A DNA stretch of 35,831 nt from Deltaproteobacteria bacterium (GCA_019310425.1 JAFDEI010000036.1:1-35831), one strand, 5' to 3'. Positions 15,252-24,440 are shown, counted from the stretch's first letter. A program made the numbers and translations. The notes: generated by a model from the sequence alone, not told the origin.

Positions 15252-16620
15252 TCCTGGTGTTGTTGTTCGTGCTCCCGGGGCTGACGGCACTCGGGCTCTG
15301 GCTCGCACGGCCGTCGCCGCGCGTCTCGCGCGCGATCTCGCTCGCTGCCGCCGGCTTGCTCGCGGCACTCGCGCTGCAGCCCGCCGTTCGGGATCGCCTT
15401 CGCGGCCGACCGCCTGTCGGCGATCTTCATCGCGCTTCACGCGGTGCTGTTGGGGGTGACCCTGCTCGCGCTGCGCCCCGAGGTCCACGGCGAGCGAGTC
15501 GTGCAGCGCGCACACCCGCTGCTGTTCATGCTCAGCTTCGGCCTCTTCGGGAGTTTCCTCACCGCCGACCTCTTCAACCTGTTCGTGATGTTCGAGCTGG
15601 TGCTGATCACGTCCTACCTGTTGATCCAGATTCCCGGAACGCGCCGGTCGCTCGCGGCCCGGAATCCTCTACGCCCTGGGCGGATCCGTGAATGCGGCCG
15701 AGCTGCCGCGCGAACTCGCCCACGCACCCGAGACGCTGCGACGAGTCGCGCTCACGCTGCTCGTGCTGGCGTTCGCGACCAAGGCCGCCCTGGTGCCGCT
15801 GTGTTTCTGGATGCCGGCCAGCTACCCCACCCTGTCCGCACCGCTCGCCTCGCTCTTCGCGGGAATCATGACCAAACTCGGAATCTACGCGATGTTGCGT
15901 ACCCTGCCGATGCTCGTGCTCGACCCGTGGATCATCCAGGCGCTCCTCTTTGCGGGGGGGCTGTCCGCGCTGCTCGGAGTCCTGGCAGCGCTGTCGCAAT
16001 ACGAAGTTCGCCGCCTGCTGTCTTTCCACAGTGTCTCGCAGGTGGGCTACCTGGTGCTCGCACTCGCACTCGCGACCCCGGCCGGCGTTGCGGCCGCGAT
16101 CTTCTTTGCGGTGCATCATTCACTCGTGAAGTCGACGCTCTATCTGGTGGCAGACGAACTCGAGCGCCGCAACGCGAGCCGTGACCTGCGGCGCATGGAC
16201 TTCCGAACCGCGGCGTGGCTGCCGCTCGCGAGCTGCTTCATCATCGCGGCCTTCTCGCTTGCCGGCCTGCCGCCGCTCTCGGGCTTCGTGGGAAAGCTCG
16301 GGGTGTTTGCCGCCGCCTATGCGAGCGAGGCCTGGATCGGCCTGAGCCTGCTGGTGCTGGCGTCGGTGTTCACACTCGCGAGCATGTTGAAGATCTGGCG
16401 GTTCGCGTTCCAGCAGGTGCCGAGCGAGCCGCTCGCCCCGCCCCCGCACGGATCGGGCGCGATGCCACTCGTCGCCGCACTGCTGCTGATCCTCGCACTG
16501 GGTTTCGGCGCGGGGCCGGTGTACGAATACTCCGAGGCTGCGGCGAACGCGCTGCTGGACGGCGGCGCCTACCGCGACGCCGTGCTGCTCGCCGACGGCC
16601 GCCCGGCGCTGGCGCACTGA
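15248..16620 (+). pseudogene. mrpD: Mrp antiporter subunit D, broken in two places
   Basis: MrpD is a NuoN-like proton channel essential to the complex. Here it is spread over three frames. Frame one runs from the GTG at 15248 (LLFVLPGLTALGLWLARP) to about 15386. Frame two runs from about 15387 (FGIAFAADRLSAIFIALH) to about 15659. Frame three runs from about 15661 (GILYALGGSVNAAELPREL) to the stop at 16618-16620 and includes all later helices. From memory of MrpD, about 15-20 residues of membrane helix are also missing at each junction, so these look like two deletions of about 60 nt rather than single-base errors. No full-length MrpD could be made from this copy. Assembly error cannot be excluded from sequence alone. 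Confidence 0.85.
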
Positions 16621-17114
16621 TGTCCACCTTCTTCTTCGCAATCCTGGCCGGTCTGGTATGGATGGGCTTGACCGCAGACCTCAGCTGGGGGGCGTTCGCG
16701 TTCGGTGCGGTGGTAGCACTTACGCTCGGGCGCTTCTCCGGTCTCCGCGCGCACCGTCGCTTCGGGCCGCTGCGTGCGCTCCTCCTCGTCGGGCTCGGAC
16801 TGCGCCTGCTCGTGGTCTTCCTCTGGGATCTGCTGCTCGCCAACCTCGAACAGCTTCGGATCGTGCTCGCACCCCGCATCGACATCCAGCCCGGCTGGAT
16901 CCGCTTCCGCAGCGAGCTCGAAACCCCCGCAATGCGGGCATTGCTGGGTGCGATGCTTTCACTCACGCCCGGCAGCGTCACCTACGAAGACATCTCCTCC
17001 GAGGAGGGCTGCTTCATCTGCCTGCACGTGCTCGATCTGCGTGACGAAGAACAATTCGTTGCACAAATCCGCAGGCGTTTCGAGGCACCGCTGCATACGA
17101 TGGAGGTCCTGTGA
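16620..17114 (+). CDS. mrpE: Mrp antiporter subunit E
   Basis: The product is 164 residues long. The ATG overlaps the final base of the mrpD stop (TGATG). The N-terminal half has three or four helices. The C-terminal half is cytoplasmic, with PGSVTYEDISSEEG and CLHVLDLRDEEQF, typical of MnhE. It is intact and at family length. Its stop overlaps the GTG start of mrpF by 4 nt. Confidence 0.92.
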   Translation: MSTFFFAILAGLVWMGLTADLSWGAFAFGAVVALTLGRFSGLRAHRRFGPLRALLLVGLGLRLLVVFLWDLLLANLEQLRIVLAPRIDIQPGWIRFRSELETPAMRALLGAMLSLTPGSVTYEDISSEEGCFICLHVLDLRDEEQFVAQIRRRFEAPLHTMEVL

Positions 17115-17368
17115 CGGAAGCCATCCACAGCCTGACCCTGGCGGTGCTCGCGCTTTCGGCACTACTCGTGCTCGTACGCACCGGGTGGGGTCCCACGGTC
17201 TTCGACCGCGTTCTCGCAATCGACACCTTGACTCTGCTGGTCGTCGCGACGCTGCTGCTGCATCCACACTTGCACATCGACGCCGCCTTCGGCCTCGCCC
17301 TGTTCGCCTTCGTGACGACGGTGCTGATCGGCTACTTCCTGGGCAAGGGGGAATTCCCGCATGAGTGA
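17111..17368 (+). CDS. mrpF: Mrp antiporter subunit F
   Basis: This 85-residue, three-helix protein starts with a GTG overlapping the mrpE stop. MnhF features include VRTGWGPTVFDRVLAIDTLTL (positions about 22-42) and FALFAF followed by GYFLGKGEFPHE-like end. It overlaps mrpG by 8 nt. It is a small subunit of the antiporter complex and needed for its assembly in studied species. Confidence 0.92.
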   Translation: MTEAIHSLTLAVLALSALLVLVRTGWGPTVFDRVLAIDTLTLLVVATLLLHPHLHIDAAFGLALFAFVTTVLIGYFLGKGEFPHE

Positions 17369-17750
17369 CGAAGCGCCGGCGCTTGCAGGAGCGGTCTTGT
17401 CGCTGCTCGGCGCGCTGTTCTTCCTGGCGTCGGTCATCGGGCTGCTGCGCTTGCCCGACTTCTACACACGCGCTCACGCACCCACGAAGGCCGCGACCCT
17501 GGGGCTGTTGCTCACCGCCCTCGGATCGATTGGGCTCTACGCCAATCGCGATGCCGCCTTCGTGCTCGAAAAGCTGCTGCTGATCCTGTTCGTGCTGCTC
17601 ACCGCACCGGTGAGCACCCAGATGCTCGTGCGCGGTGCGGCCGCGCGCGGCGTTCCCCAAGCCCCCGGCACGCTGGGCACGCCGACGGCCGACCCGATCG
17701 AGGCGCTCGGGGAGGGCGATGAGCCGGCGCCGAAACGGTCCTCGAATTGA
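17361..17750 (+). CDS. mrpG: Mrp antiporter subunit G
   Basis: The product has 129 residues, with three helices and the MnhG signature LLRLPDFYTRAHAPTKAATLG at about residues 28-48. The C-terminal 40 residues are a polar extension (PIEALGEGDEPAPKR) longer than in many MnhG proteins. The stop overlaps the TTG start of the phosphodiesterase gene (TTGA). Confidence 0.92.
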   Translation: MSDEAPALAGAVLSLLGALFFLASVIGLLRLPDFYTRAHAPTKAATLGLLLTALGSIGLYANRDAAFVLEKLLLILFVLLTAPVSTQMLVRGAAARGVPQAPGTLGTPTADPIEALGEGDEPAPKRSSN

Positions 17751-18571
17751 AAGCTTGCGATTCCCGCACCGGTCCGATCCACGTCATCGCGCACCGCGGT
17801 GGAGCCGCCCACGCTCCGGAAAACACCTTGCCCGCGTTCCGGCGCTCGCTCGAGGCGGGCGTTCCCGAAGTCGAGACCGACGTCCGTCTATCGCAAGATG
17901 GAGCCCTGGTGCTCTTCCACGACGATGACCTCGCCGCGAAGACCGACCACGATGGCCCCGTCGAAGCGCACACGCTCGCAGAACTGCGCTCGACCGACAT
18001 CGGCAGCTGGTTCGACCGCGACCACGAAGGTCACGCCGAACGCTTCGCAGGCACCGGACTGCTCGCCCTCACGGACCTCTTCGAGACATTCGAGCGCCGC
18101 CTCTACTACCACCTCGAGCTCAAGGGAGCGAATCCGGAACTACCCGATCTCGTACTCGCCCAGGCCCGATCCACCGGTGTGCTCGCACGCGTGGCGCTGT
18201 CCTCGTTCTCCGAAGCACCCTTGCGACGAGCGCGCCAGCTCGATGCCGCGGTGCCGCTCACGTGGCTACTGCGACGCGCACGAAACGTGGCTTCCCCGGT
18301 GCGGGTCCAACGCGCGCGAATCGAAGCCGCGGTCGCCGCGGGATTCGACGCAGTCTCTCTCGCCGCCGACGAAGTCACGCCCAGGCTGGTCGCCTTCGCG
18401 CGGTCGCTCGGCCTCTCGGTTCGCGCCTGGCGGGTGCGAAGCCGCGAGGAAATGCTACGCGTGATCGCCGCCGGAGCGAATGGCATGACGCTCGACGACC
18501 CGGACGTGCTCGTCGCCCATCTACTCGCTACGGCGCCCCACGGTGCTGCCGGTTCCGGGACACGAGAGTGA
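17747..18571 (+). CDS. Glycerophosphodiester phosphodiesterase family protein
   Basis: This 274-residue protein starts at a TTG that overlaps the mrpG stop. The GDPD TIM-barrel motifs are complete: HRG at residues 16-18, APENT at 23-27, the metal-binding E43 and D45 in VETDVRLS, and H58 in FHDDDL; later YHLELKG provides another acidic ligand. The expected reaction is hydrolysis of glycerophosphodiesters to glycerol-3-phosphate and an alcohol. No signal peptide is seen, so a cytoplasmic enzyme is likely. It is translationally coupled to the Mrp operon, an unusual partner. Its last 44 nt overlap the 3' end of the convergent exporter gene. Confidence 0.92.
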   Translation: MKACDSRTGPIHVIAHRGGAAHAPENTLPAFRRSLEAGVPEVETDVRLSQDGALVLFHDDDLAAKTDHDGPVEAHTLAELRSTDIGSWFDRDHEGHAERFAGTGLLALTDLFETFERRLYYHLELKGANPELPDLVLAQARSTGVLARVALSSFSEAPLRRARQLDAAVPLTWLLRRARNVASPVRVQRARIEAAVAAGFDAVSLAADEVTPRLVAFARSLGLSVRAWRVRSREEMLRVIAAGANGMTLDDPDVLVAHLLATAPHGAAGSGTRE

Positions 18572-20963
18572 GCAACGCGGGCGCCACCACGATGTCGGCC
18601 AGGAATGCGAGCAGGATCGAGGTGGTGGTCACCACGCCGAGCGCTTCCAGGTTTCGCATGCCCGCCATGGTATAGACGATGAAGCCGAGGGAGAGCACGA
18701 TCGATGTGGTAAACAGTGCCTTGCCCGTCGTCTGCATCGTCGAACGAACCGCTTCGCGCGCGCTCCCGCTAACCCCCAGGTAGCGATAGAACTGGTGGAT
18801 GATGTGGATGGTATCGTCCACCGCGAGGCCGATCGCGATGCAACCGACCATCATCGTGAAGACATTGAGCTCCAACCCGACCCAACCCATCAGCCCGAGC
18901 ACCATGCCGATCGGCATCAGGTTCGGCACCATGCTCACCAGACCACCGCGCACGCTGCCGATCAACAACATCATCATCGGAGTGATGATCAGGATCGCGA
19001 GCGCATAGCTTCGAATCAGGCCGATCCGCATCTCCTCCTGTGCGACCGACATCAGTGGCATCAGCCCCGTGAACTCGATGTCCACGTCCGGGCCCAGCAC
19101 CTCGCGGAAGAGCGCGGCGGAATCGGGCAGGAAGTCGCCGAAAGCGGACGGGGCGATCCACGGCACCCGCATCGTCACACGGGCCTTGCTGAATTGCGAA
19201 TCGACGAAGTCCTCGAGGTCGTCCGCGCCGGTGTTCTCGAACAGCAGCAGCTCCTGCGCGGCCAGCGGGCGGCTGTCGGGCACGCTGTAGAACTCCGGTC
19301 GATTCTCGTTCAACGCCTGGTGGATCTCCTTCAAGATATCGATGAACGAGATCGTCTTGCCAACCTCGATCTCGCGATCGAGCCCGCCGCGAAGATCCGG
19401 AATCCGCCGGTGCAGTTCCGCGAAGCGCTCGAGCAGCTCGGGTTCGTGGAGGCCGTTCACCTCGCCGGTGTCGATGATCACGTCGATGTTGCCCACGGTC
19501 CCGAGGTCGCGGCCGACGATGTCCGTGCTGACCCGCAACGGGTCGCCCTCCTTCAAGAAGGTGATCGGGTCGAAGACGTAGTAGAGCCGCAGGGAACCCG
19601 CGCCCAGCACGAACGCGACCACGAGCGACACCACGGTGACCATTCCCGGCCGGCCGGTCGCGAGATCTCCCACGCGGACGAGCCAGCGCACCAGGACCCC
19701 GGCTTCGGCCGACTCCGCCGTCTGCTCGCGACGCGCGATCGGTACCGCCACGAGCAGTGCCGGCAACAAGGAGAGGGTCAGGAACACACCGACGCCGATT
19801 CCGATCGGCGCGAGAAATCCCACATCGCGAACACCGGCAAGCTCGGCGGCGTTGAACGACGCCAACCCGCCCGCGGTCGTCAGCCCGGCCAGCAGAATTG
19901 GCAGCCCCGAATGTCCGAGCGCCTGCGCGACCGCCTCGCGCCGTGTCCGGCCTGCATCGAAGAATTGGAAGAACAGCACCAATAAATGAATGCTCGAACT
20001 CGTCCCGACCGCCATCAGCAGGCTCGGAATCATCTGCGTGGTAACTCCCAGCGGACTGCCGCGAATGCCCGCCACCCCAAAGGTCACCACGATCGAGAGC
20101 AACGCGACCAGCACCGGCAGGACCGCCCCGACCGGACGCCGAAACAGGAACGACAGCGCTCCCAGGATCATGACGAGGGCGACGGCCGTGAAACGGATGG
20201 TGTTGTTCTGGGTGAGAGTGATCGACCGCTCGGCCACGACCGGCGTGCCGACCAGGTGGACCTCCTGACCCGGCTGCACGAACTCGGCCAGCGTGGCCTC
20301 GATCACGCGCGTCGCGGCATCGCGTTCGTTGCCGCTCAAGAAGGGCTGGAGAGCGGCGGCTTCGGCGTCGCTCTCGACTCCACCCGCCGCTTCGAAGTCG
20401 TCGTCGAAGCCTGCCAGCGCATCGCCCTGCTCCACACTGAGTGCATTCAGCGTGACGAGGAGGGTGGTGAGGTTCTGCTCGGGGGCGATCAGGAGCCCGC
20501 GATAGACCGGGTTCGCGAGCGCCCGGTCGCGCACCGCCGCGATCTCGGCTGGGGTCTCCGGCCATTGCTCCATCAGATCTTCGACGATCAAGGAGTCGGC
20601 TTCGCCCCGGGTCGAGCGTGCGTTCACCAGGCTGGTGACCTCGTCGAGATGTGGAACTCGCTCCTCGAGCGCCGAATGAAGATCGCGCAACCAGTTCAAG
20701 AACTCGGCCGTCCAGATCGCGTCGGAGCGGATCGCGATCAGCGCAACCGAATCCGAGCCGAACTGGCGACGCATCGCGTCGTAGCGCACACGCTCGACAT
20801 GCCCAGGCGCGAGAAAGCTGTCCGGCGTGAAGTCCATGGTCATGTGACGGGCCTGCAAGCCCACCACGGCCGCGGCCAGCAGCGTAAGAGCGATCACCAG
20901 CCAATGGTGGCTCGCGACCCAGCGGCCCCACGCTTCGAACCAATGGTCCAGTCGCTCTCTCAC
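18528..20963 (-). CDS. RND/MMPL-superfamily exporter
   Basis: A GTG start (20961-20963) with GAGGGACATC upstream gives 811 residues. Longer starts add an implausible Arg-rich tail. The protein has the RND layout: one helix near residue 25, a large periplasmic loop (FTPDSFLAPGHVERVRYDAM), five helices, a second helix and loop in the middle (FDPITFLKEGDP), and a final five-helix bundle with GLAVDDTIHIIHQFYRYLG. The sterol-sensing-like LLMAVGTSSSIHLLVLFFQFF segment is also present. MMPL-type members move lipids, hopanoids or other hydrophobic molecules using the proton gradient. No adaptor or outer-membrane partner lies nearby. It follows the Sel1 lipoprotein gene by 92 nt on the same strand, so it is probably in the pcm-nlpD-Sel1 operon. 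Confidence 0.88.
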   Translation of the reverse strand: MRERLDHWFEAWGRWVASHHWLVIALTLLAAAVVGLQARHMTMDFTPDSFLAPGHVERVRYDAMRRQFGSDSVALIAIRSDAIWTAEFLNWLRDLHSALEERVPHLDEVTSLVNARSTRGEADSLIVEDLMEQWPETPAEIAAVRDRALANPVYRGLLIAPEQNLTTLLVTLNALSVEQGDALAGFDDDFEAAGGVESDAEAAALQPFLSGNERDAATRVIEATLAEFVQPGQEVHLVGTPVVAERSITLTQNNTIRFTAVALVMILGALSFLFRRPVGAVLPVLVALLSIVVTFGVAGIRGSPLGVTTQMIPSLLMAVGTSSSIHLLVLFFQFFDAGRTRREAVAQALGHSGLPILLAGLTTAGGLASFNAAELAGVRDVGFLAPIGIGVGVFLTLSLLPALLVAVPIARREQTAESAEAGVLVRWLVRVGDLATGRPGMVTVVSLVVAFVLGAGSLRLYYVFDPITFLKEGDPLRVSTDIVGRDLGTVGNIDVIIDTGEVNGLHEPELLERFAELHRRIPDLRGGLDREIEVGKTISFIDILKEIHQALNENRPEFYSVPDSRPLAAQELLLFENTGADDLEDFVDSQFSKARVTMRVPWIAPSAFGDFLPDSAALFREVLGPDVDIEFTGLMPLMSVAQEEMRIGLIRSYALAILIITPMMMLLIGSVRGGLVSMVPNLMPIGMVLGLMGWVGLELNVFTMMVGCIAIGLAVDDTIHIIHQFYRYLGVSGSAREAVRSTMQTTGKALFTTSIVLSLGFIVYTMAGMRNLEALGVVTTTSILLAFLADIVVAPALLTLVSRNRQHRGAP

Positions 20964-21055
20964 TTCGATGTCCCTCGAATCCGTGTCGTCCTTGTGGCGC
21001 GTGTCGCGCGTCGATCCGCATCGCCACCGCACTGCCCGCGCAATGGGTCGCGTCG

Positions 21056-22903
21056 CTATCCGGCGGCAGCGCGCGCATCGCGGGGTTTCGGGTGCTCGGA
21101 GAGCCATCGCTCGCGCCGTCGATCCGAATCCCGTCGCTGCGAGCCGCTCAGCAGCGGCTCGATTTCCGCCAGCATCTTCCGTGCCTCCGCGTCGGAGCTC
21201 AGCCGTAACCACATATGCGCCATCACGAGGTTCTTGCGAATCGCGTTGCCGCGATAATACGCGATCCCCATCTTCGTCTGCGCACGCGGATGGTGGGCGT
21301 TTGCGGCGCGCTCGAGCCATGTCATCCCCAACAGGCTGTTCCTCTCGACGCCTTCCCCGCGGAGATACATCACCGCCAGACTGAGCTGCGCCTGGGCTAG
21401 CCCCTGTTCGGCAGCCGCGCGATAGAGCCGGGCGGCTTCGGCGTGGTCCTGTGTCACGCCGTGGCCGTCATAGTAGAGTCGCGCGAGGCGGCTCTGCGCC
21501 ACCGGCAATCCCTGGTCAGCCACCGCGCGAATCCAGCGCACCGCCTGAACGTGATCCTGTTCGATGCCATCGCCAATGCTGTAGCGCCGGGCGAGTTCGA
21601 GCACCGCCTCGGGGTTACCGGCCAGAGCGGCGCGCTCCATCAGGACGGCCGCCCCCGCACTATCGCGAGGCACACCGTCGCCCGCGAACATCCGCTGCGC
21701 GAGCCGGAACTGCGCCTCGCCCCAGCCCGCATCCGCGGCTTTTCGGAGCCACTCGACCGACTTCGCCGCGTTCGCCTCGACGCCGACCCCCGTTTCGTAC
21801 GCAAGCGCGAGATTCAACAGTGCACCCGGCAGCTGCTGTTTCGCAGACAGCCGGAACCAGCGCACCGCCTCGACCTCCATCTCCCGGCGAATCACCTCGG
21901 AACTCTTCTTTCCCGCGCGCGCTCTGGCTTCGATCGAGGCAAGAACATCGGGGGGGAGCGTCATCCCGCGCCGTTGCGCCTCGACGACCCATTCGGGCAC
22001 CGCAGCGTTTCCCTCGTCCCGAGACACGATGCGCCTGCCCTGGTACATCATGCCGAGCCGGTTCTGAGCGCGCGCATCGCCTGCGTCCGCTGCCAGGCGC
22101 AACCACTTTTCGGCTTCCACCGGATCCTGGGAGACACCCCGTCCCGCATCGTATGCCAGACCCAGCTGCGTCTGGCCCTCGAGATGGCCGCTCTCCGCAG
22201 CCAGCCGGAACCAGCGCACCGCCCGGCTGGGCTCGACAAGCAAGCCGACCGCAACCTGCGCGGGTGGATGCCCCTGTTCGGCTGCGCGCTGATACAGCGA
22301 TCCCGCCCGATCGAGATCGATCGCGACACCCTCAGCGTTTTCGAAGCGCCGCCCGAGATCGAACTGCGCATCCGCGCAATCGCCCTCCACTGATCTCTCG
22401 AGCCACTCGAGCGCCTTGGCGGGGTTGCGGTCGACCCCCTCCCCAGCCGCGTACGCCTGCGCGGCTCGATACTGTGCCGTCGCATGATCGCGAGATGCCG
22501 CCGACAGGAACCACTCGAATGCCTTGCCGTGTTCTCCCGTCTCCGCCAATGAAACAGCAAGCTCGAACTGAGCTTCCGCGAGCCCGTTTTCGGCCGCACG
22601 CCCGAGCCACAGCCGCGATCGCGCGACCTCGGCCGCCGAGCCTTCGGCGAGCATCCTCGCCAGCGCGAGCTGCGAAAGGGCATCGCCCGAATCGGCCGCG
22701 GTCCGGTACCAACGCTCGGCCTCCGCGGCATCGGGCTCTACCCCGTCGCCGCGATCATACCTCTCGGCGAGCATCCGTTGCGCATCGGCGTCACCGACCC
22801 GCGCCTGCCAGCGCAAGATGTCGACGTCGCTGCATCCCAGCGCAATGCTCGCGACCAGCATCAACCAAGTCGACCGGAGCGTTGCCCCCCGGGCGCGCTT
22901 CAC
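21056..22903 (-). CDS. Sel1-repeat (TPR-like) lipoprotein
   Basis: This 615-residue protein starts with a lipoprotein signal (basic start, hydrophobic core, lipobox ALGC near residue 24). The rest is about a dozen Sel1-like repeats of 36 residues (for example AAESGHLEGQTQLGLAYDAG and AAEQGLAQAQLSLAVMYLRGE), which form alpha-solenoids for protein binding. Between about residues 285 and 345 a non-repeat insert rich in charged residues (SIEARARAGKKSSEVIRR) interrupts the array. The ATG overlaps the stop of the preceding nlpD-like gene by 4 nt, so translation is coupled. It is likely a periplasmic scaffold in envelope assembly or signalling; partner unknown. Confidence 0.85.
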   Translation of the reverse strand: MKRARGATLRSTWLMLVASIALGCSDVDILRWQARVGDADAQRMLAERYDRGDGVEPDAAEAERWYRTAADSGDALSQLALARMLAEGSAAEVARSRLWLGRAAENGLAEAQFELAVSLAETGEHGKAFEWFLSAASRDHATAQYRAAQAYAAGEGVDRNPAKALEWLERSVEGDCADAQFDLGRRFENAEGVAIDLDRAGSLYQRAAEQGHPPAQVAVGLLVEPSRAVRWFRLAAESGHLEGQTQLGLAYDAGRGVSQDPVEAEKWLRLAADAGDARAQNRLGMMYQGRRIVSRDEGNAAVPEWVVEAQRRGMTLPPDVLASIEARARAGKKSSEVIRREMEVEAVRWFRLSAKQQLPGALLNLALAYETGVGVEANAAKSVEWLRKAADAGWGEAQFRLAQRMFAGDGVPRDSAGAAVLMERAALAGNPEAVLELARRYSIGDGIEQDHVQAVRWIRAVADQGLPVAQSRLARLYYDGHGVTQDHAEAARLYRAAAEQGLAQAQLSLAVMYLRGEGVERNSLLGMTWLERAANAHHPRAQTKMGIAYYRGNAIRKNLVMAHMWLRLSSDAEARKMLAEIEPLLSGSQRRDSDRRRERWLSEHPKPRDARAAAG

Positions 22904-23598
22904 GGCAGATACGCCAATGGGTTTTCGGGTCGCCGATCGCGCCTGACTTCGAAGTGCACATGCGGACCACTGGCATTCCCGGTCTTCCCCACCTCGGCAA
23001 TCACCTGCCCCTTCTCGACGAAATCACCCTTGCGAACGCGGTTCTTGCGGTTGTGCGCGTACACCGTGGAATAGCGCCCCGCGTGCTTGACGATTACGAC
23101 CTTGCCGTAGTCACCGAGCCCACGGCCGCTGTGGATCACCCGACCGGCTTCGGCCGCATGCACCGGAGTGCCCGACTTCGCCCGGATGTCGATGCCGTCG
23201 TGGTTGCGGCCGTGACGGTCACCGAACTTCGAGCTCATCTGCCCGGCAACCGGCCAGACGAATTCGAGGTCAGTCTCCCGCTGCGCTTTGTACTTGCGAG
23301 ACGGCCGCACCACACGCGGCCGCGAAGAAGCGAGCGACGACACCGGCGCACCTTTCGAATTGCCCGGAATCAGAATCCTTTGACCAACCTGGAGATTCCG
23401 AACGTCACGAATACCGTTGGCAGCCCGAATGTCATCGATCGGGACTCCGTAATACCGCGAGAGTCGGTAGAGGTTCTCGCCCGGCTTCACGACGTGCTCG
23501 CTGCCGGTCGGCGTCGACGCGCAAGCAAACGAGAACAGCACCAGGGCCGCGACCCCGGCGCCGCGCGCCGCGCGGACTCCGCGGACTAAGCCGCCCAT
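22900..23598 (-). CDS. nlpD: LysM plus M23 peptidase lipoprotein (NlpD-type)
   Basis: This 232-residue protein has a lipoprotein signal (lipobox SFAC near residue 26). One LysM domain follows at about residues 34-80 (VVKPGENLYRLSRYYGVP, VGQRILIPG), then a linker and a LytM/M23 domain at about 110-228. All zinc and catalytic residues are present: HDGID, VYAHN and GPHVHFEV. Escherichia coli NlpD lacks these and only activates amidases, so this protein is more likely a true peptidoglycan endopeptidase. It overlaps the pcm gene upstream and the Sel1 gene downstream. The pcm-nlpD order is conserved in many proteobacteria, where rpoS and surE are often near; neither is in this window. Confidence 0.9.
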   Translation of the reverse strand: MGGLVRGVRAARGAGVAALVLFSFACASTPTGSEHVVKPGENLYRLSRYYGVPIDDIRAANGIRDVRNLQVGQRILIPGNSKGAPVSSLASSRPRVVRPSRKYKAQRETDLEFVWPVAGQMSSKFGDRHGRNHDGIDIRAKSGTPVHAAEAGRVIHSGRGLGDYGKVVIVKHAGRYSTVYAHNRKNRVRKGDFVEKGQVIAEVGKTGNASGPHVHFEVRRDRRPENPLAYLP

Positions 23599-24257
23599 CC
23601 GTGGGTACCCAGGAGGTCGACGAAGCGGCAGCGGCCGAGCACTTCCCGCGACAGCGACCCGTCCTCCGCACGCCGAATCCGAAGCAATTGCTGCTCCTCA
23701 CGAGTTCCAAACGGCCCGACCAGGCGCCCACCAGGTGCCAGTTGCTCGATCAGCGGCGGCGGAACCTCGGGGCCACCCGCGGTCACGACGATGGCGTCGA
23801 ACGGCGCATCGCTCGGACGCCCCGCCGTTCCGTCGCCGAGATATACGATCACGTTCGAGACCCCGAGACGATCGAGCGCGCTGCGAGCACTCGCCGCCAG
23901 CCGCGGAACCCGCTCGATCGAAACCACCCGCGCCGCCAGCCGCGCCAGCACGGCGGCCTGATAGCCGGAGCCGGTACCGATCTCGAGCACCTCCTCGTCA
24001 CCACGCAATTCGAGCGCGGCGCTCATCGCCGCCACGATCGCGGGCGCCGAAATCGTCTGCCCCTCACCGATCGGCAGCGCAGCGTTCTCGTCATAGGCAT
24101 TTCCCGACAGCGCGTCCGGAATCAGCCGATGCCGCGGGACCGCTTCGAGCGCCGCCAGCACACGCGGGTCGGACAGGCCGTCCGCGGCCAGCCGCTCCAC
24201 CATCCGCCGTCGCGGGATCACCTGCTCGGATCGAGCGGTACTTGCGCTGCCCCTCAT
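23586..24257 (-). CDS. pcm: Protein-L-isoaspartate O-methyltransferase
   Basis: The 223-residue product starts at the ATG at 24255-24257 behind a GGGGGG stretch. Starts further upstream would add an unnatural tail. PCMT hallmarks are the GEGQTISAPAIVAAM substrate/active segment, SAM motif I VLEIGTGSGYQAAVLA, and the conserved FDAIVVTAGGPEVPPPLIEQ (written here in its first 20 residues). The enzyme methylates isoaspartyl residues in damaged proteins and starts their repair. Its end overlaps the nlpD start by 13 nt, so the two are coupled. Confidence 0.93.
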   Translation of the reverse strand: MRGSASTARSEQVIPRRRMVERLAADGLSDPRVLAALEAVPRHRLIPDALSGNAYDENAALPIGEGQTISAPAIVAAMSAALELRGDEEVLEIGTGSGYQAAVLARLAARVVSIERVPRLAASARSALDRLGVSNVIVYLGDGTAGRPSDAPFDAIVVTAGGPEVPPPLIEQLAPGGRLVGPFGTREEQQLLRIRRAEDGSLSREVLGRCRFVDLLGTHGWAA

Positions 24258-24330
24258 GTGCCCCCCACTCCCAACCCGCAGATTAGGCTCAAACCACCCG
24301 AAATCCAAAGCTTTTCGTTGTGGATCGAAG

Positions 24331-24427
24331 ATTGGGTCCGGGGCTTCTGCGGCCCAAAGATCAGCTCTGGAGGTCCCGAGTCGCCTCGAGAAGGCCAACC
24401 ACCCGCGATTTCCCGACCGGACCCAAT
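24331..24427. repeat. 11-bp inverted repeat between pcm and dgkA
   Basis: ATTGGGTCCGG (24331-24341) and CCGGACCCAAT (24417-24427) are exact reverse complements, 75 nt apart, in the 183-nt gap between dgkA and pcm. No T-run follows either arm. They could form a long-range hairpin at the 3' end of the dgkA message, or be the ends of a small degenerate element. No gene was seen in the gap. Confidence 0.4.
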
Positions 24428-24440
24428 TTCCGAGCCACAG

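Noticed and set aside
15248-16620. Programmed frameshifting as an explanation for mrpD
   Set aside because: No slippery heptamer is evident at the junctions and membrane-helix sequence appears to be missing there, which frameshifting would not restore.
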